Positions 1 to 13,100 of a DNA stretch of 64,000 nucleotides are shown piece after piece. The stretch lies in assembly GCA_948146395.1 (NCBI GenBank), contig OX411549.1, forward strand, positions 36,726,693-36,790,692, written 5' to 3'. The notes below the pieces were generated by a model. That model did no database searches, was not told the DNA's origin, and saw nothing but the letters and a program-made list of their open reading frames with translations. The stretch comes from Fragum whitleyi (taxonomy: Eukaryota; Mollusca; Bivalvia; Cardiida; Cardiidae). How positions within the stretch are numbered: the first letter of the stretch is position 1; each line of letters opens with the position of its first letter. Made by a program: the position numbers and the translations under genes.

Positions 1-455
1 TAAGTTAAGAAAAGGATTAACTCTGTTCTGCAGAGTTATTGAATTTTATGTCCCCTTGATTTTAAACTAGGAAAAAATGGTGAAAAATAAAAAAAAATGT
101 TTGAAGTCTTCCTTTTCAACTTATTTTTCTACTACTGAGGATACTTCTTTTTCAAATTGTACCCACTTTAATGCTTTTCTGTGGTTTATCAAGAAATAAT
201 GGTTGGTTATCATTTTGATAAACTCATTTAACCAGTGAAATTATCAAAAACTTATACTAAGCTTTCATTCAAGTTATCCCATCTGACGTCATCTAGGCGG
301 AGCCAAATAAGTGACTTCACCATGAACATTGCATAGTAATTGCTTGTAAAATGACGTGCTTGAAGAAATTTATCTTCAAATTTTCATATTTTATCTCATT
401 TTTGCATCAAATATAGAAATATCATTTGTTTTTCTTGTAGAATCGATTTATATTC

Positions 456-516
456 CATTGAGTGAACAACAAAAGCTATATTTTACGAGAATATAGCTTT
501 TGTTGTTCACCCAATG
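456..516. repeat. Short hairpin (foldback MITE-like)
   Basis: Two 27-bp arms are separated by a 7-nt loop with one mismatch. Weaker pairing extends outwards to about 441-531. No coding capacity. Confidence 0.75.
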
Positions 517-727
517 ACATATAAATAGACCTAACTGTGAAACAAAAAATTATCCTCTATATGGTCTGAATGAACAGTCCATAGTTTTTTATGCCCATAT
601 GATTTCTAGCAAAGAAGAAATACAGTGGGAAAAAATGATAAAGGAATCACATGCAATTTCTTCTTTTTCAACAATACAAAATCATGCATTTTCCTATCAT
701 TCTGGATGGTTTCTTTTTAAATTTCAC

Positions 728-890
728 CAATGGGTTGATAATCGTAGACCTATGTGAGATAGCAGCTGGAGGCTAAGGAAGGATGTACTGGTAGTACTGG
801 TGTGAGAAATACCAGGATTCCATTGTTAGGTGCTCCAGCAGCCGCGATATAACTGAAAGATTGCTGAAAGCGGTGTAAAACCAAATAAAA
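728..890 (+). mobile_element. SINE body fragment (V-SINE/RUDI-like)
   Basis: It shares the body of the complete SINE at 1939: CCAATGGGTTGATAATCGTA, the GGTAGTACTGGTGTGAGAAA block, and the tail GCGATATAACTGAAAGATTG. The tRNA-like head is missing. Confidence 0.75.
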
Positions 891-1013
891 ACAGACAAAT
901 CTTTTCAAATATCAGCCACTTTTCAATGTTGTCTGCAGACTCTTTGAATTTGGACCAGTCTAAAATTTCGAAAAGGGAGGTGCAAAGGTTACCACTCTTT
1001 CACTATTTTGCAG

Positions 1014-1151
1014 GTACTCAACTGGTGCTGATGTATCAGAACATTCTCTTTTAATCCATGAATACTACTCTAGAGAAGCCAAAAATCCCATCCATCTCAC
1101 TGTGGATACTACACTAAGGGGAGGAAAAATGGGAACCAAGGCATATGTCAG
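1014..1151 (+). CDS. EIF3F: eIF3f exon a (MPN domain, first exon visible)
   Basis: The acceptor is TTTTGCAG just before 1014 and the donor is AG|GTAGGC after 1151. The first base completes a split codon, probably the Trp of the family's GWYxTG motif. The exon then reads [20 protein letters not shown], followed by NPIHLTVDT and KMGTKAYV, and its last two bases (AG) join C of the next exon to make Ser. The 138 nt fit the phases of both neighbours. It is the parent of two derivative copies just downstream. Confidence 0.92.
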
Positions 1152-4100
1152 GTAGGCAGATAAATGGGATTTCTTTTATTGAGTCTGTTGCTAGAAGATA
1201 GCAAGACATAGTTCTCTTCAACTTATGTAAAAGAAGACCCAACATAACTTGTCCTTGGATATCATTCACTTTCACTCCATGAATGCTATTCTAGAGGGGT
1301 AAAAAATCCCACTCATCTTACTGTAGATACTACTCTTAGTGGAGAAAAAATGGGAATGAAGGCTTATGTCAGGTAGGGAAATAAATGGGATTTCTTTTTG
1401 TTAAGCCTGCTTGCTGAGAGCAAAATTTTCTTAATGGTAAGGTAGTCGTCTGACTATTTTAGCGTCAAAGCAAGCTCAATATAAGTTGTCCCTAGACAAC
1501 CATTCTGGGTCAATCCAACATATTATTATAGAGTTGCGAAAAATCCCATTCATCTCACTGTAGATACTACTCTAAGGTGAGGAAAAATTGGAATGAGTGC
1601 ATATGTCATGTGGGAAAATAATGCAAAAAGATCATAATATCACAAATATTCAATCAAAATCCTGTTCGATATGTAAAACATCGCACTATCACAGACACAT
1701 CTGTGAAAATTTCACCAAAACATTTTGGATTGATAATTAAAAGAATTTTAACACAAAGCCCTCGCCCCTCCCCTATTTTTTAATACAGCCAAGAACAACA
1801 AAAACCCAATATGATGAAACAATTCTGTATAGATTACATAAACATTTGTATTGAAACGTCGGATAAATTGTTTAGATAAGATTTTGACAGATAGAGAGAA
1901 GTTGACAGGTAGATAAATCCACCTTTGATGGCATATGAGCCGCGGCAATAGCGCAGTTGGTAGCGCGCCGGACTTCTAATCCAGGGGTCTATATTCGCAC
2001 GGGTTCGATCCCCGGCCGAGGCACTTATCCTTTCCGACATTTGTCTTCCACCAATGGGTAGATAATCGTAAACCTATGTGAAATAGCAACTGGAGGCTAG
2101 GAAAGGGATGTGGTGGAAGTACTGGTGTGAGAAATACCAGGAATCCATCGTTAGGTGCTCCAGTCGTCGCGATATAACTGAAAGATTGTTGAAAGCGACG
2201 TAAAACCCAATTCAAATCAAATTAATGGCATATGATAAATGTTAAACTAAGCAACTGTAGAAATAGCATTGTTTAAGAATATCATTTGTGGCTAAAGAAT
2301 GTATTGAAAAAAAAAGTTTAATTTTCTATTGATTTAGTGGTGCACAGGTAATTCAGAATTTATCTCTTCTCATGCATGTTTACGGCCCAATCCTGCTCTG
2401 CACAAAGGTTTGACAGACGGTAAAGACAGAGATCAGCCTGCATAGCTGGGCCTACCATGCATGCTTTCTGCTTTCAAACAGCATGTATGTAAAACTTGAG
2501 TAAGAATGGTTTAAACCCTTGTTGTGCTACATCCGTAATATCCCTGCTTTGGCAGTTGTTACAGACAAAGATCAGCCTGCCTTTGTGCAGTCTGATCTTA
2601 GTCTATACCACCTGATTTTCTTTTTTGAACCAGAAGAGTTTGAAAATAATATTATTTTCAACATAAGTACTGACTCTAAGTCCAGTAGTATCAGCACTTT
2701 GATTTTGATGCAATTTTACATATATTTATATCCAGCATTTGTGCAGTCTGATCTTAGTCTATACCACCTGATTTTCTTTTTTGAACCAGAAGAGTTTGAA
2801 AATAATATTATTTTCAACATAAGTACTGACTCTAAGTCCAGTAGTATCAGCACTTTGATTTTGATGCAATTTTACATATATTTATATCCAGCATGACAAG
2901 GGTTAAATAGCCAATAAATTGGCAGTTTGTTTGAAACAAAACTGAAATGAGGTCTAATTTATTGTTTTGTTGCTTTTTCCAGCACACCAATAGGTACCCC
3001 AGGTAAAACTTTAGGATCCATGTTTTCACCTGTCCAGGTAGAAATTACGAGTTATGAACCAGAAAAGATTGGAGGTTTGTAATTACTTTTTTTTTTCCAA
3101 AGACAAAGAATTTTAAATTTTCATAAACTTAAAATTATCGTCTGCAACATCTTTGAAAGTGAACAATTCTAAATTTTCAAGAAATTGAAAGGGATAAGGT
3201 AGTGGACCTATAATAGTTCCGCAATGTATCAGGAGTAATGAACTTTAACAGTGTTAACTGAGGTTTCCTAAAGATTCTCATTAGGAAACCTCAGTCAACA
3301 TTGTGAAAGATGATGAGTTCCGAAGTTTTGAGGAACTCATTCAGTTCCTCTACCTTAAGGAGCTGAACCTCTTAAGGGATCACCAGAAAGGCCTTTTGGG
3401 GGAAAAGAAATGCAAGGGTTCCACGAATGCATATTGTTTCAGTTTAAAATCTAAAAAGCTTCTACCCAACCAATGGAGCAGTCTTGACCAAATTTGGTAA
3501 GAATTCTATTAAGTTGACCCTCTGAAAAAATTGTTCATGAGATTTGATTTACCCATAAAAATGGGCATAGAAGGATTGGGCAAATATTTCACTTTCAAAT
3601 TCTAAGACAAATCTCCTCCGAAATTTAAGAAAAAATTGCTGTTTCACAAACACATCTTGTTTACCTCTCCTCCAAGATTCAAGAAAATATTACTGTTTCA
3701 CAAACAGATCTTGTTTACCTAACTATTTATTTTACATCGATTGGGATACAAGTTTTAACAACTTAGATAAATCCCTCTCAATTCTGCTTCCTGGAAATGA
3801 ACCAGTACTTGCACTTAATAGGTGAGCCAAAGAAAGAAGCAAGGTTGATGGCCCCTTGCAGGAATGGAAACAAGGAGTTTTTGGTCAAGAAGCGGATGCT
3901 CCACCTCTTGACCACATACACCAATTTACAACAACCAACAGTTGAGTGTTTCGCTATATTTATCAGTTCTTAAATGCTTTACTATTGCAGATTTTCTACA
4001 TGTTGTTTAATTTTACACAGTTGAAGTTATTCAAGGAGGAAAATTTAACACAAAGAGAAGTGTGAACCTTGTAAAGGATCTTACCCAGGTGGAGAGAGCC

Positions 4101-7100
4101 TGTGGAATGTTGCAGCAGAAACTGGAGCTGGTCTTGGAGTATGTGGAAAATGTTCTGGTGAGTTGTAAAGATTTTAAAAGATCTAACCCAGGTTGAGAGA
4201 GCCTCTGAAATGTTGCAGCAGAAACTGGAGCTGGTCCTGGAGTATGTGGAAAATGTACTGGTGAGTTATACGGATTTTAAATGATCTAACCCAGGTTGAG
4301 AGAGCCTCTGAAATGTTGCAGCAGAAACTGGGGCTGGTCCTGGAGTATGTGGAAAATGTACTGGTGAGTTATACGGATTTTAAATGATCTAACCCAGGTG
4401 GAGAGAGCCTGTGGTATGTTCAAGAAGAAACTGGAGCTGGTCTTGGAGTATGTGGAGAATGTACTGGTCAGTTATAGAGATTTTAAATTATCTAACCCGT
4501 GTGGAGAAAGCCTGTGGTATGTTACAGCAGAAACTGGGGCTGGTCCTGGAGTATTTTGAGAATGTACTGGTGAGTTATAGAGATTTTAAATTATCTAACC
4601 CAGGTGGAGAGAGCCTGTGGTATGTTGCAGCAAAAACTGGAGCTGGTCCTGGAGTATGTGGAGAATGTACCGGTGAGTTATAGATTTAAAATTATCTAAC
4701 CCGTGTGGAGAAAGCCTGTGGTATGTTACAGCAGAAACTTGAGCTGGTCCTGGAGTATGTGGAGAATGTACTGGTGAGTTATACGGATTTTAAATGATCT
4801 AACCCAGGTGGAGAAAGCCTGTAAAATATTGCAGCAAAAACTTGAGCTGGTCCTGGAGTATGTGGAGAATGTACTGGTGAGTTATAGAGATTTCAAATTA
4901 TCTAACCCATGTGGAGAAAGCCTGTGGTATGTTACAGCAGAAACTGGGGCTGGTCCTGGAGTATTTTGAGAATGTACTGGTGAGTTATAGAGATTTCAAA
5001 TGATCTAACCCATGTGGAGAGAGCCTGTGGTATGTTACAGCAGAAACTGGAGCTGGTTCTAGAGTATGTAGAGAATGTACTGGTGAGTTAAAGAGATTTA
5101 AATTATCTAACCAAGGAAAAGAGAGCCTGTGGTATGTTACAGCAGAAACTTGAGCTGGTCCTGGAGTATGTGGAGAATGTACTGGTGAGTTATAGATTTA
5201 AAATTATCTAACCCATGTGGAGAAAGCCTGTGGTATGTTACAGCAGAAACTGGGGCTGGTCCTGGAGTATTTTGAGAATGTACTGGTGAGTTATAGAGAT
5301 TTTAAATGATCTAATCCAGGTGGAAAGAGCCTCTGGTATGTTACAGCAGAAACTGGAGCTTGTCTTGGAGTATGTGGAAAATGTACTGGTGAGTTATCTC
5401 ATGCCGGGTTTAAAGTTGGATTCAAACAAATGATCTATCTAAGCCTTGGGTGGTAGACCCTTAATAAATCTGCAACAATTCAGAAGTAAGGAACTTTAAC
5501 AGTGTTAAGCAAGGTTTCCTAAAGATCACAAAAAAGTTGCAGAACTATTACCTTAACACGGTTCCATTACCTTAACACACATCTCCATAAAAAATTTTCC
5601 TACAATGATCAAGTAGAAACCTTGCTAAGATTAGACTTCAAGTTTGTGCAGGCTTATCTTAGTCTTTACTGTCTGCAAAACCTTTGTGTACAAAAGGATT
5701 CTGCTGTGAACAGCTTGAGAAGGGTTAAGTCGGAAGGCTTACTTTGTTCTTCAGAGGCTCGGATATGAGAGGGTAATGCCAGTCTAAAATCCTTAAACTG
5801 CAATAAAACTTTATGTTGTTGGTACTCATTGGAATCGTCTTCACGAGCTGATTCCAATGAGTACCAACAGCATAGGGTTTGTGTTATTTTCATTCAAATA
5901 CTTTGATCTAATATCCAAAAGTACAAAAACTGGGGCTTGTCCTTGAGTTTGACCCATCGTATGCTGTTCGAAATTTCTTGCTGTACACAACTTTTTAGCA
6001 GACCAAAAATACCAGATAAGCATGTGCAGAATATGCAGTCTTGATCTTTGTATCCAGGCTTTGTATCCAGGGTGTTAAAGGACGCAGGTTTTGTGCATCT
6101 GAGATGTTAAAATTAATAGCCAGGACTCTCAAAATGATGTGATGTGAGTCCCATAGACTCTCTGGGGCTCAACTTCAGAAAAGAGTTGAAGACTGCCTTT
6201 AACTGTCTTTAATACTTTCCTGAGGATGAAGCCCAAATATAAATATACTTCTATCAATTTCTTTACCTTTAAACAGGGAACAGCTCTAAACCTACAAAAA
6301 CAAGATTATAGCCTAAAAGAAACAGTCTGTACCTAAAGCAGTGACTTCCAAAATTTATAAAAAGGACCTCTAAGATCCCAATGATCGAGTCATTTGGACC
6401 CTATTTTATTGATTTCAGACCAAAACCCTGTGTACCTTATTTTTGTGAAATGGGACTTAAGTAAGACTGGTTGAAATATTTAAAACAAGGCGGCATATTT
6501 TCACAATATCGTCTCTAACACTGCTTGATTGCCTAGTAAGAAAAACAACAAAAGGAAATAACTGAAAAAAATAAAGATAGGTAGAATTACAGTTCTTGTG
6601 CAGTGCACTTTGTAATCATTGGAGGAATATTTTGTTGGTTTGTATGGGGTTAAATGCCAATGTAAACATTAAATAGTATAATAGCTAGGATCATGAAACC
6701 TCATGGGTGTATAGATCTCACTAAGGGGGATGGCAGTGCTTAAGAACCATAACTCTACCTGGGTTATTTTTTGAGTTATTGCCCTTAGTTGTTTTTCATA
6801 CTAGAATCTTGTCCGGAGTTTATCTCTAAAAGTATAATAGCTAGGATCATGAAACTTGATGGGTGTATAGATCTCACCAAGGGGGAGTGCAGTGCACAAG
6901 AACCATAACTCTACCTTGCCTATTTTTTTGAGTTAATGCCCTTTGTTGTTTTTGCTTGAATCTTGTCCGGAGTATATCTCTAAAAGTATAATAGCTAGGA
7001 TCATGAAACTGCATGGGTGTATAGATCTCACAAAGGGGGAGTGCAGTGTTTAATAACCATAATTCTACCTGACCTACTTTTTGAGTTATTGCCCTTTGTT

Positions 7101-10100
7101 GTTTTTCAGACTTGAATCTTGTCCGGAGTATATCTCTTAAGGTATAATAGCTAGGATCATGAAACTTCATGGGTGTATAGATGTCATCAAGGGGGAGTGC
7201 AGTATACAAGAACTATAATTCTACCTGGCCTATTTTTTGAGTTATTGCCCATTGTTGTTTTTCATACTAGAATCTTGTCAAAATTGTCTGCAATTTCTTT
7301 CATTTAATACAAATCTGAAATTTTGTTTTCTGTGAGTGGCTTAGAAAAATACTATATATACCTCATACTTTGTCCATCTGTTTCTCTACACAAAATATGA
7401 CAAAAAATATTCATTCAAAATAACCTCAGTTCTATTCAAACCCCAGTTAATACTAAGACAGTGTGACGGGCGTATCTTGTGACAATTTGTCACCTTGTTG
7501 CAATTATGGCATGATGGTGAGTGCACCTACCCATGGTTTCTAGTGCAACCTCATTTTATCCAACCACCAGCTGATGCGATATAACTGAAAGACTGTTCAA
7601 AGCAGCATAAGACACCATTCAAAATACTCATCATGCACCCATGGGTGGGAGACAAATGATGCTTGTTACAATAACTTGTCAAAGATTGGGTGAAAGTATG
7701 CTGAGTGGGGATTTGAGTTTGCAACCCCAGGTTTGACAGTCTGCTGAACTAGTAAAGATGGCTGTCTCTGACCAATGGGTTGATGATGGTAAACCTTAGT
7801 TGAATGAGCAGCTGGAAACTCTCAAAGGATGAGGTGCTTGTACTATGGGGAACCTTTGGCAATTCTATAGAATAGACCTGGGAAATAATGAGGACACAGA
7901 CATGAAAAGGCATCATATTGCACATGGACTTTTGTGATGTCACAAACATGATTACTGATGATAATGATGCGAAAACAAAATCAATGATAGGTTAAAACTT
8001 GACATTTTATAATTTGATAATAAAATGCAGTGTTTTACTGTGTTTTGTAAACTAAAATATGGTACAAAATGGTGCTAAACTTAATTCAAAAAAACAACAA
8101 ACAAATCAATGGCTTGGTGCAAAACATGTATAAGCCTACATAACTGTTTATGCTGTTTCTGTTAATGGTCTTTCATATTTACTTTCACTTCTTTTGTAAT
8201 TAATCCTCCCAATTTCTTTCCAGGCTGGTCGAATTCCTTCAGACAATGTTATGGGTAGATTTCTTATGGATCTGGTGAACCAAATACCTCAGATAGAACC
8301 TGAAGAATTTGAACAGATGTTAAATTCTAATATGAAGGTAAATTTACCATGAATTACTGCCGAATCATTTTAATTTTGTATCAGTTAACTTTTAGCTTTG
8401 CTGTTTTCAGACCATACCTGAGATATTGCTATAGGCTTGGCATTGGGGGGTTGTGAAAGCTTTGATGTTTTGTGATATCTCTGGTTCTACTTAAGGCATT
8501 CACTTGAAACTTGGCACTCATGTTCACTAACAGAGAAAGCTTTACTGTCAAGCAATACTATTTCTATACCCCTGTATGGATAAGATTGGGGCATATTGTT
8601 TAATCATTGTCGGTCAGACTTTGTCTGTCTGCAAAACTTAACCAAAAAACTTAATTACTTAAAGCTTATGCAAGAAACAATTTTCATATTCGGTATGATG
8701 GTAGATCTTGATGATACACATCTGCTGGTACAAAGGTAAAGGTCATCTTTTAAGTCAAAATTTTTAAAAAAAATCTGTTTCAAGAGCATTTCTGTTTCAC
8801 AAAAACATTTAGTTGGACTTAACATTGTTTATCCAATATCCAGCACCCAAAAGCTGAGGGAGCACTCTTAGGCAGTACTCTTGATGTGCCTTCTATGGCA
8901 GGCCTATTGGCAAGTTCACATTTAGGGAGTTTAATACAACCACCAGGGGTGTGGAATTCCCATGCCCGAACTTGTCCTACACAGGTTTTTCCACCTCTGG
9001 ACAAGTACTTTTTTCTTTGCCACTTGTCTGTGGAAAGGTAAATACCAGCACAAATATCAGAAAGGCACTGAACAGATCTAAGAGATTTATCACAATGTTA
9101 ATATCAAAGGGTAGAAAATTTTTTATGCCCCGTATCAAGAGATCAGGGGCATATTGTTTTACTCATGTCTGTCTGTCTGTCCGTCTGTTCGTCCGTCTGT
9201 CCGAAAACTTAACCAAACTTAACCTTTGCCAATATCTTCAAGCCTATTCAAGATACAAGGCTCATATTTGGCAAGATGATAGATCTCAATGATCCACATC
9301 TGCTGATACCAAAGTCAAGGTCATGTGACAAGGTCAAGGTCATCTGTCAAGGTCGAACTTTGAAAAAAAAATGCTGTGACGGGGGCATTAGTGTTTCACA
9401 AACACATCTTGTTTTATTGAAAAATGTTGGGGTTCAGCATTTTCATCTTTAAAAAACAATGTTTTCTCAAAATATATTGATTTCTATTTTGATGATATGT
9501 TATATTTGATTCGGGACAAGTAGAAATCATCTTTTACTTGTCCGAAGACAAATGGAGAAATTCTGTATTTTCACTTCCATGTAACCACATCCCAGTACAA
9601 AAATGTTGTTAGTGCTTCCATAGGTGCTCTAACCATTTAGTAATTGGGTGTAAATCAGTAATTTGTTTCTTTATGACCGAAAAATATGCACATTTTGAGT
9701 TTTCATGTGTTCAATTAGTCTTAAATATTTTCCAAAATAAAACTCTTGCTAATAAAGTACTGGACAATTCAGAGGGACTGATGCTGGTACATATATTTGA
9801 ATACAAACACAGCTATACTTCATCACCACAAGCCAGCTTCCCAAACAAGAGAACCATTATGATCCTTTATAGCTCAACTGTCTCCTTGACTCCTCCCTTA
9901 GAAAATTTAAAGTTGGCAATATTCATGATCTCAACAGTGTAAACAAGAAGACTGTCATTAAGGTCCCTTTGCATGGATTGTTTCCTATTTCAACAGGGTT
10001 GTTACTTGTGGCCTGACAAACATTCTAAGTTTCATGAAGATAGGGTGAAATCTGTGGCCTCTGGAAAATAAACAAGAAAATTGTCATTAAGGGCCTTTTA

Positions 10101-13100
10101 TCATGTGATATGGCATGGATCAAGCCCATTTACAAAAGGGTTCATCCTTGTGACTTGCTTAACATTCTGACCAATTTCATTAAGATTGGACCATATTTGT
10201 GTCCTGTAGAGTGTAAACAAGAAAATAATTGAATTGCCCCTATCCTGTGATCTTTCCAATTTTGAAAAGGGTTCATACTTGTGACTTGCCAAACTTTCTG
10301 ACCAAGTTTCCTAAAGATTGTGTCATTTTTGTGGCCCTTAGAGTGTAAACACTTAAAATGTTGAAGCTGAACAATGGACAACAGACATTCAATGATCACA
10401 AAATCTCAACTTGAGCACACTGTGCCTAGGTGAGCTGAAAAAAGGGGGGGATAGTAGTTTGTAAGCATTTATTCATTATAGGGATGAGTGTCATTTTCAC
10501 TGCGTTTATTGGGGTATAGAGTGCAATTGCCTTAGCAAATGGCAAAGAATTTCTGGAGGGCGTTATGTTTAAGCCATGTGCTTAGGCAATTGCACTTTAT
10601 ATCCCAATAAACGCAGTAAAAAAGACACTCGTCCCTTATAATTGCAATCCTCTAGATCCAAGATTAATCATTTGATTAAAATACTCGGCCAAACATTAAA
10701 GCTTCAAGCCTACTTTCTGCGCGTATAGATTACACAATCTATATTTAGATCGTGTACTTTTCATCTCACTATCGAAGTGAAATGTCATAAAGTAAAACAA
10801 ATGATACACAAATAAACGACAACTTTAAAATTCGCAGAGGCACATTTCGACAAAAAACTTGTTTCCGCCAAGTTAGTCTGTATTTTTAAATGAAAAATGG
10901 CGTGGTCAGTCTTAGTTGAGAGGGTTGCTTGATGGTCTTCGTCGACCTGCTCTTTTCTAAGTTTATGTCGGCTCAGAACCAGAACTGCATGCTTGTAATC
11001 ATAAATTATTTCGAAAATATCTTAATTCATAATAGATTTAATAGCAATGCTGCGATGTGGATCGGGAACCGAGGGTAATTCGAGTTCCCACAACCTAGGA
11101 CCTGCTGGTCGATAGTCGGGGGTTTCACGAAAAACCTAGTGCATTTTATACAGAAATAAAGTGCAATGGGTTTCCCCTGTGATGTGATTTAAACCAATCA
11201 GAATTCTTTATTTTATTGGATTGCAATTATAGAACTTCTAATACATCAGTGAATCGTACATCAGTGAATCGTTTAAAATCTACACCATGTTTTATTCATC
11301 TTCAGGAACTTCTCATGGTTGTTTACCTAGCCATCATGGCCCTCCTGTCTTCCAAAATGTGTAACTACAACTTAGTCAAAGCTATAGTTACAAGGTTTTA
11401 GAAGGAAACTGATAATTTGTTGTGAGACCTATTAATGCGAGTGATTAACACTTTCCTGTTTTACAAAACTTTGGACCTGTCCAAATTCAAAGGTTTTGCA
11501 GACAAAAATTTAAAGTGGTTTTAATTTGAAAAATAACCATTCAGTAGGGTAGAAAATAGCGTGGAAAAAGAAGAAATTGCTTGTCAGAAGCAATTTCTTC
11601 TTTTTAGCTCGACTATTCGAAGAATAGGGGGGCTATTCCAGTCACCCAGGTGTCGGCGTCGGCGTAATGCTTTGGTAAAGTTTTTATGTGCAAGTGTTTA
11701 AAATCTCTGTTTCTATAAAAGCTATTGCTTTGAAACTTTGCACATGCTTCTGTGACCATAATATCAGCATCTAGACAAAGATTCATTACTCTGATATTGA
11801 ATTTAGTGGAATTTTAACCCTTTTTGGACTTATAAAATCTTGGTTAAGTTTTTACGTGCAAATGTTGTTTATCTGTAATATTTCTGTTTCTATAAAAGCA
11901 ATTGCTTTGCAACTTTACACATGCTTCTGTGACCATAATATCAGCCTCTTGACAAAGATTCATTACTCTGATATTGAATTTAATGGAATTTTAACCCTTT
12001 TTGGACTTAGAAAATCTTGGTTAAGTTTTTACGTGCAAATGTTGTATTTCTGTAATATCTCTATTTCTACTAAAGCTATTGCTTTGAAACTTTGCACATG
12101 CTTCTGTGACCGTAATAACAGCCTCTAGACGAAGATTCAATACTCTGATTTTGAATTAAATCGATTTTTAACCCTTTTCGGACTTAGAAATCTTGGTTAA
12201 GTTTTTACGTGCAAATGTTGTACATCAGTTATAGCTCTATTTCTACATAGGGTTTTGCTTTGAAACTCTAGACATGCTTTTGTTACCACGACATAAGCCT
12301 CTTGACAAGATTTATTACTCTGATATTGAATTTAGTGGAATTATAACCTTTTTCAGACTCAGAAATTCTTGGTTAAGTTTTTACGTGCAAATGTTGTACA
12401 TCAGTTATATCTCTAATTCTATTAAAGCTATTGCTTTCAAACTTTGCACATGCTTCAATGATCATAACAACAGCCTCTTTATAAAGATTCAATTCTCTTG
12501 TATAGAATTTAGTGGATTTATAATCCTTTATGTACTTAGAAATTCTTTGTTAAGTTTATACTTGCAAATGTTGTATTTCTGTAATATCTCTATTTCTACT
12601 ACAGCTGTTGCTTGGAAACTTTACTCATGCTTCTTTGACCATAATATTAGCCCACAGAAAAAGATTCATTATTCTGATATTTAATTTAGTGGAATTTTAA
12701 CCCTTTTCGGCCTTAAAAATCTTAGTTATGTTTTTATGTGCAACTGTTTTATGTTAGTTGTAAATCTATTCCTACTAAAGCTATTGCTTTGAAACTCTGC
12801 AAATGCTTCTGTGACCATATTATCAGCCTCTAGACAAAGATTCTTTAATCCTTATTTTCAGTTTATTGAATTTCCAATGTCGATATTGATTTGCTGTTAC
12901 TATCCAGCACTAGGAATAGTCGAGCTTCGCTGTCCTCCGACAGCTCTTGTTTCACCCTGTTTTCTCAATCATAAAATCACAGGCACGTAAAAAGCAGGGA
13001 TTAAACAGCAAAGGGTTTAAGGAATGCAATAAAATGTAAGACCTTATTTTGCTTTCAGGATCTTCTCATGGTTGTTTACCTCGCCAACTTGACCAGAACA

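Larger units (their letters stand above)
1..1013. other. eIF3f intron with a hairpin and a SINE fragment
   Basis: I see no exon here. It holds a near-perfect hairpin (456-482 against 490-516, arms around GTGAACAACAAAAGCTATAT), a decayed AAGAAGAAAT hairpin near 608-682, and a SINE body fragment at about 728-890. The rest is AT-rich sequence without recognisable features. Confidence 0.6.

Noticed and set aside
1939..2023. tRNA gene (anticodon-like TCT region)
   Set aside because: A and B boxes are good, but the cloverleaf is imperfect. It is fused to a SINE body and tail, with a TSD around the whole unit, so it is a SINE head.
2519..2896. 125-codon + strand frame
   Set aside because: Two identical 52-codon readings of a MITE interior.
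4411..4683. 90-codon open frame
   Set aside because: It reads the exon array in a wrong frame; the period of 103 nt shifts the frame between units.
4158..5400. CRISPR-like or satellite array
   Set aside because: The regular spacing comes from exon duplication; the repeat is coding-like, there are no unique spacers, and the genome is eukaryotic.
11856..12684. Two periodic open frames with hydrophobic repeats
   Set aside because: They follow the 176-nt tandem array of a pearl-like element; no start context or family.
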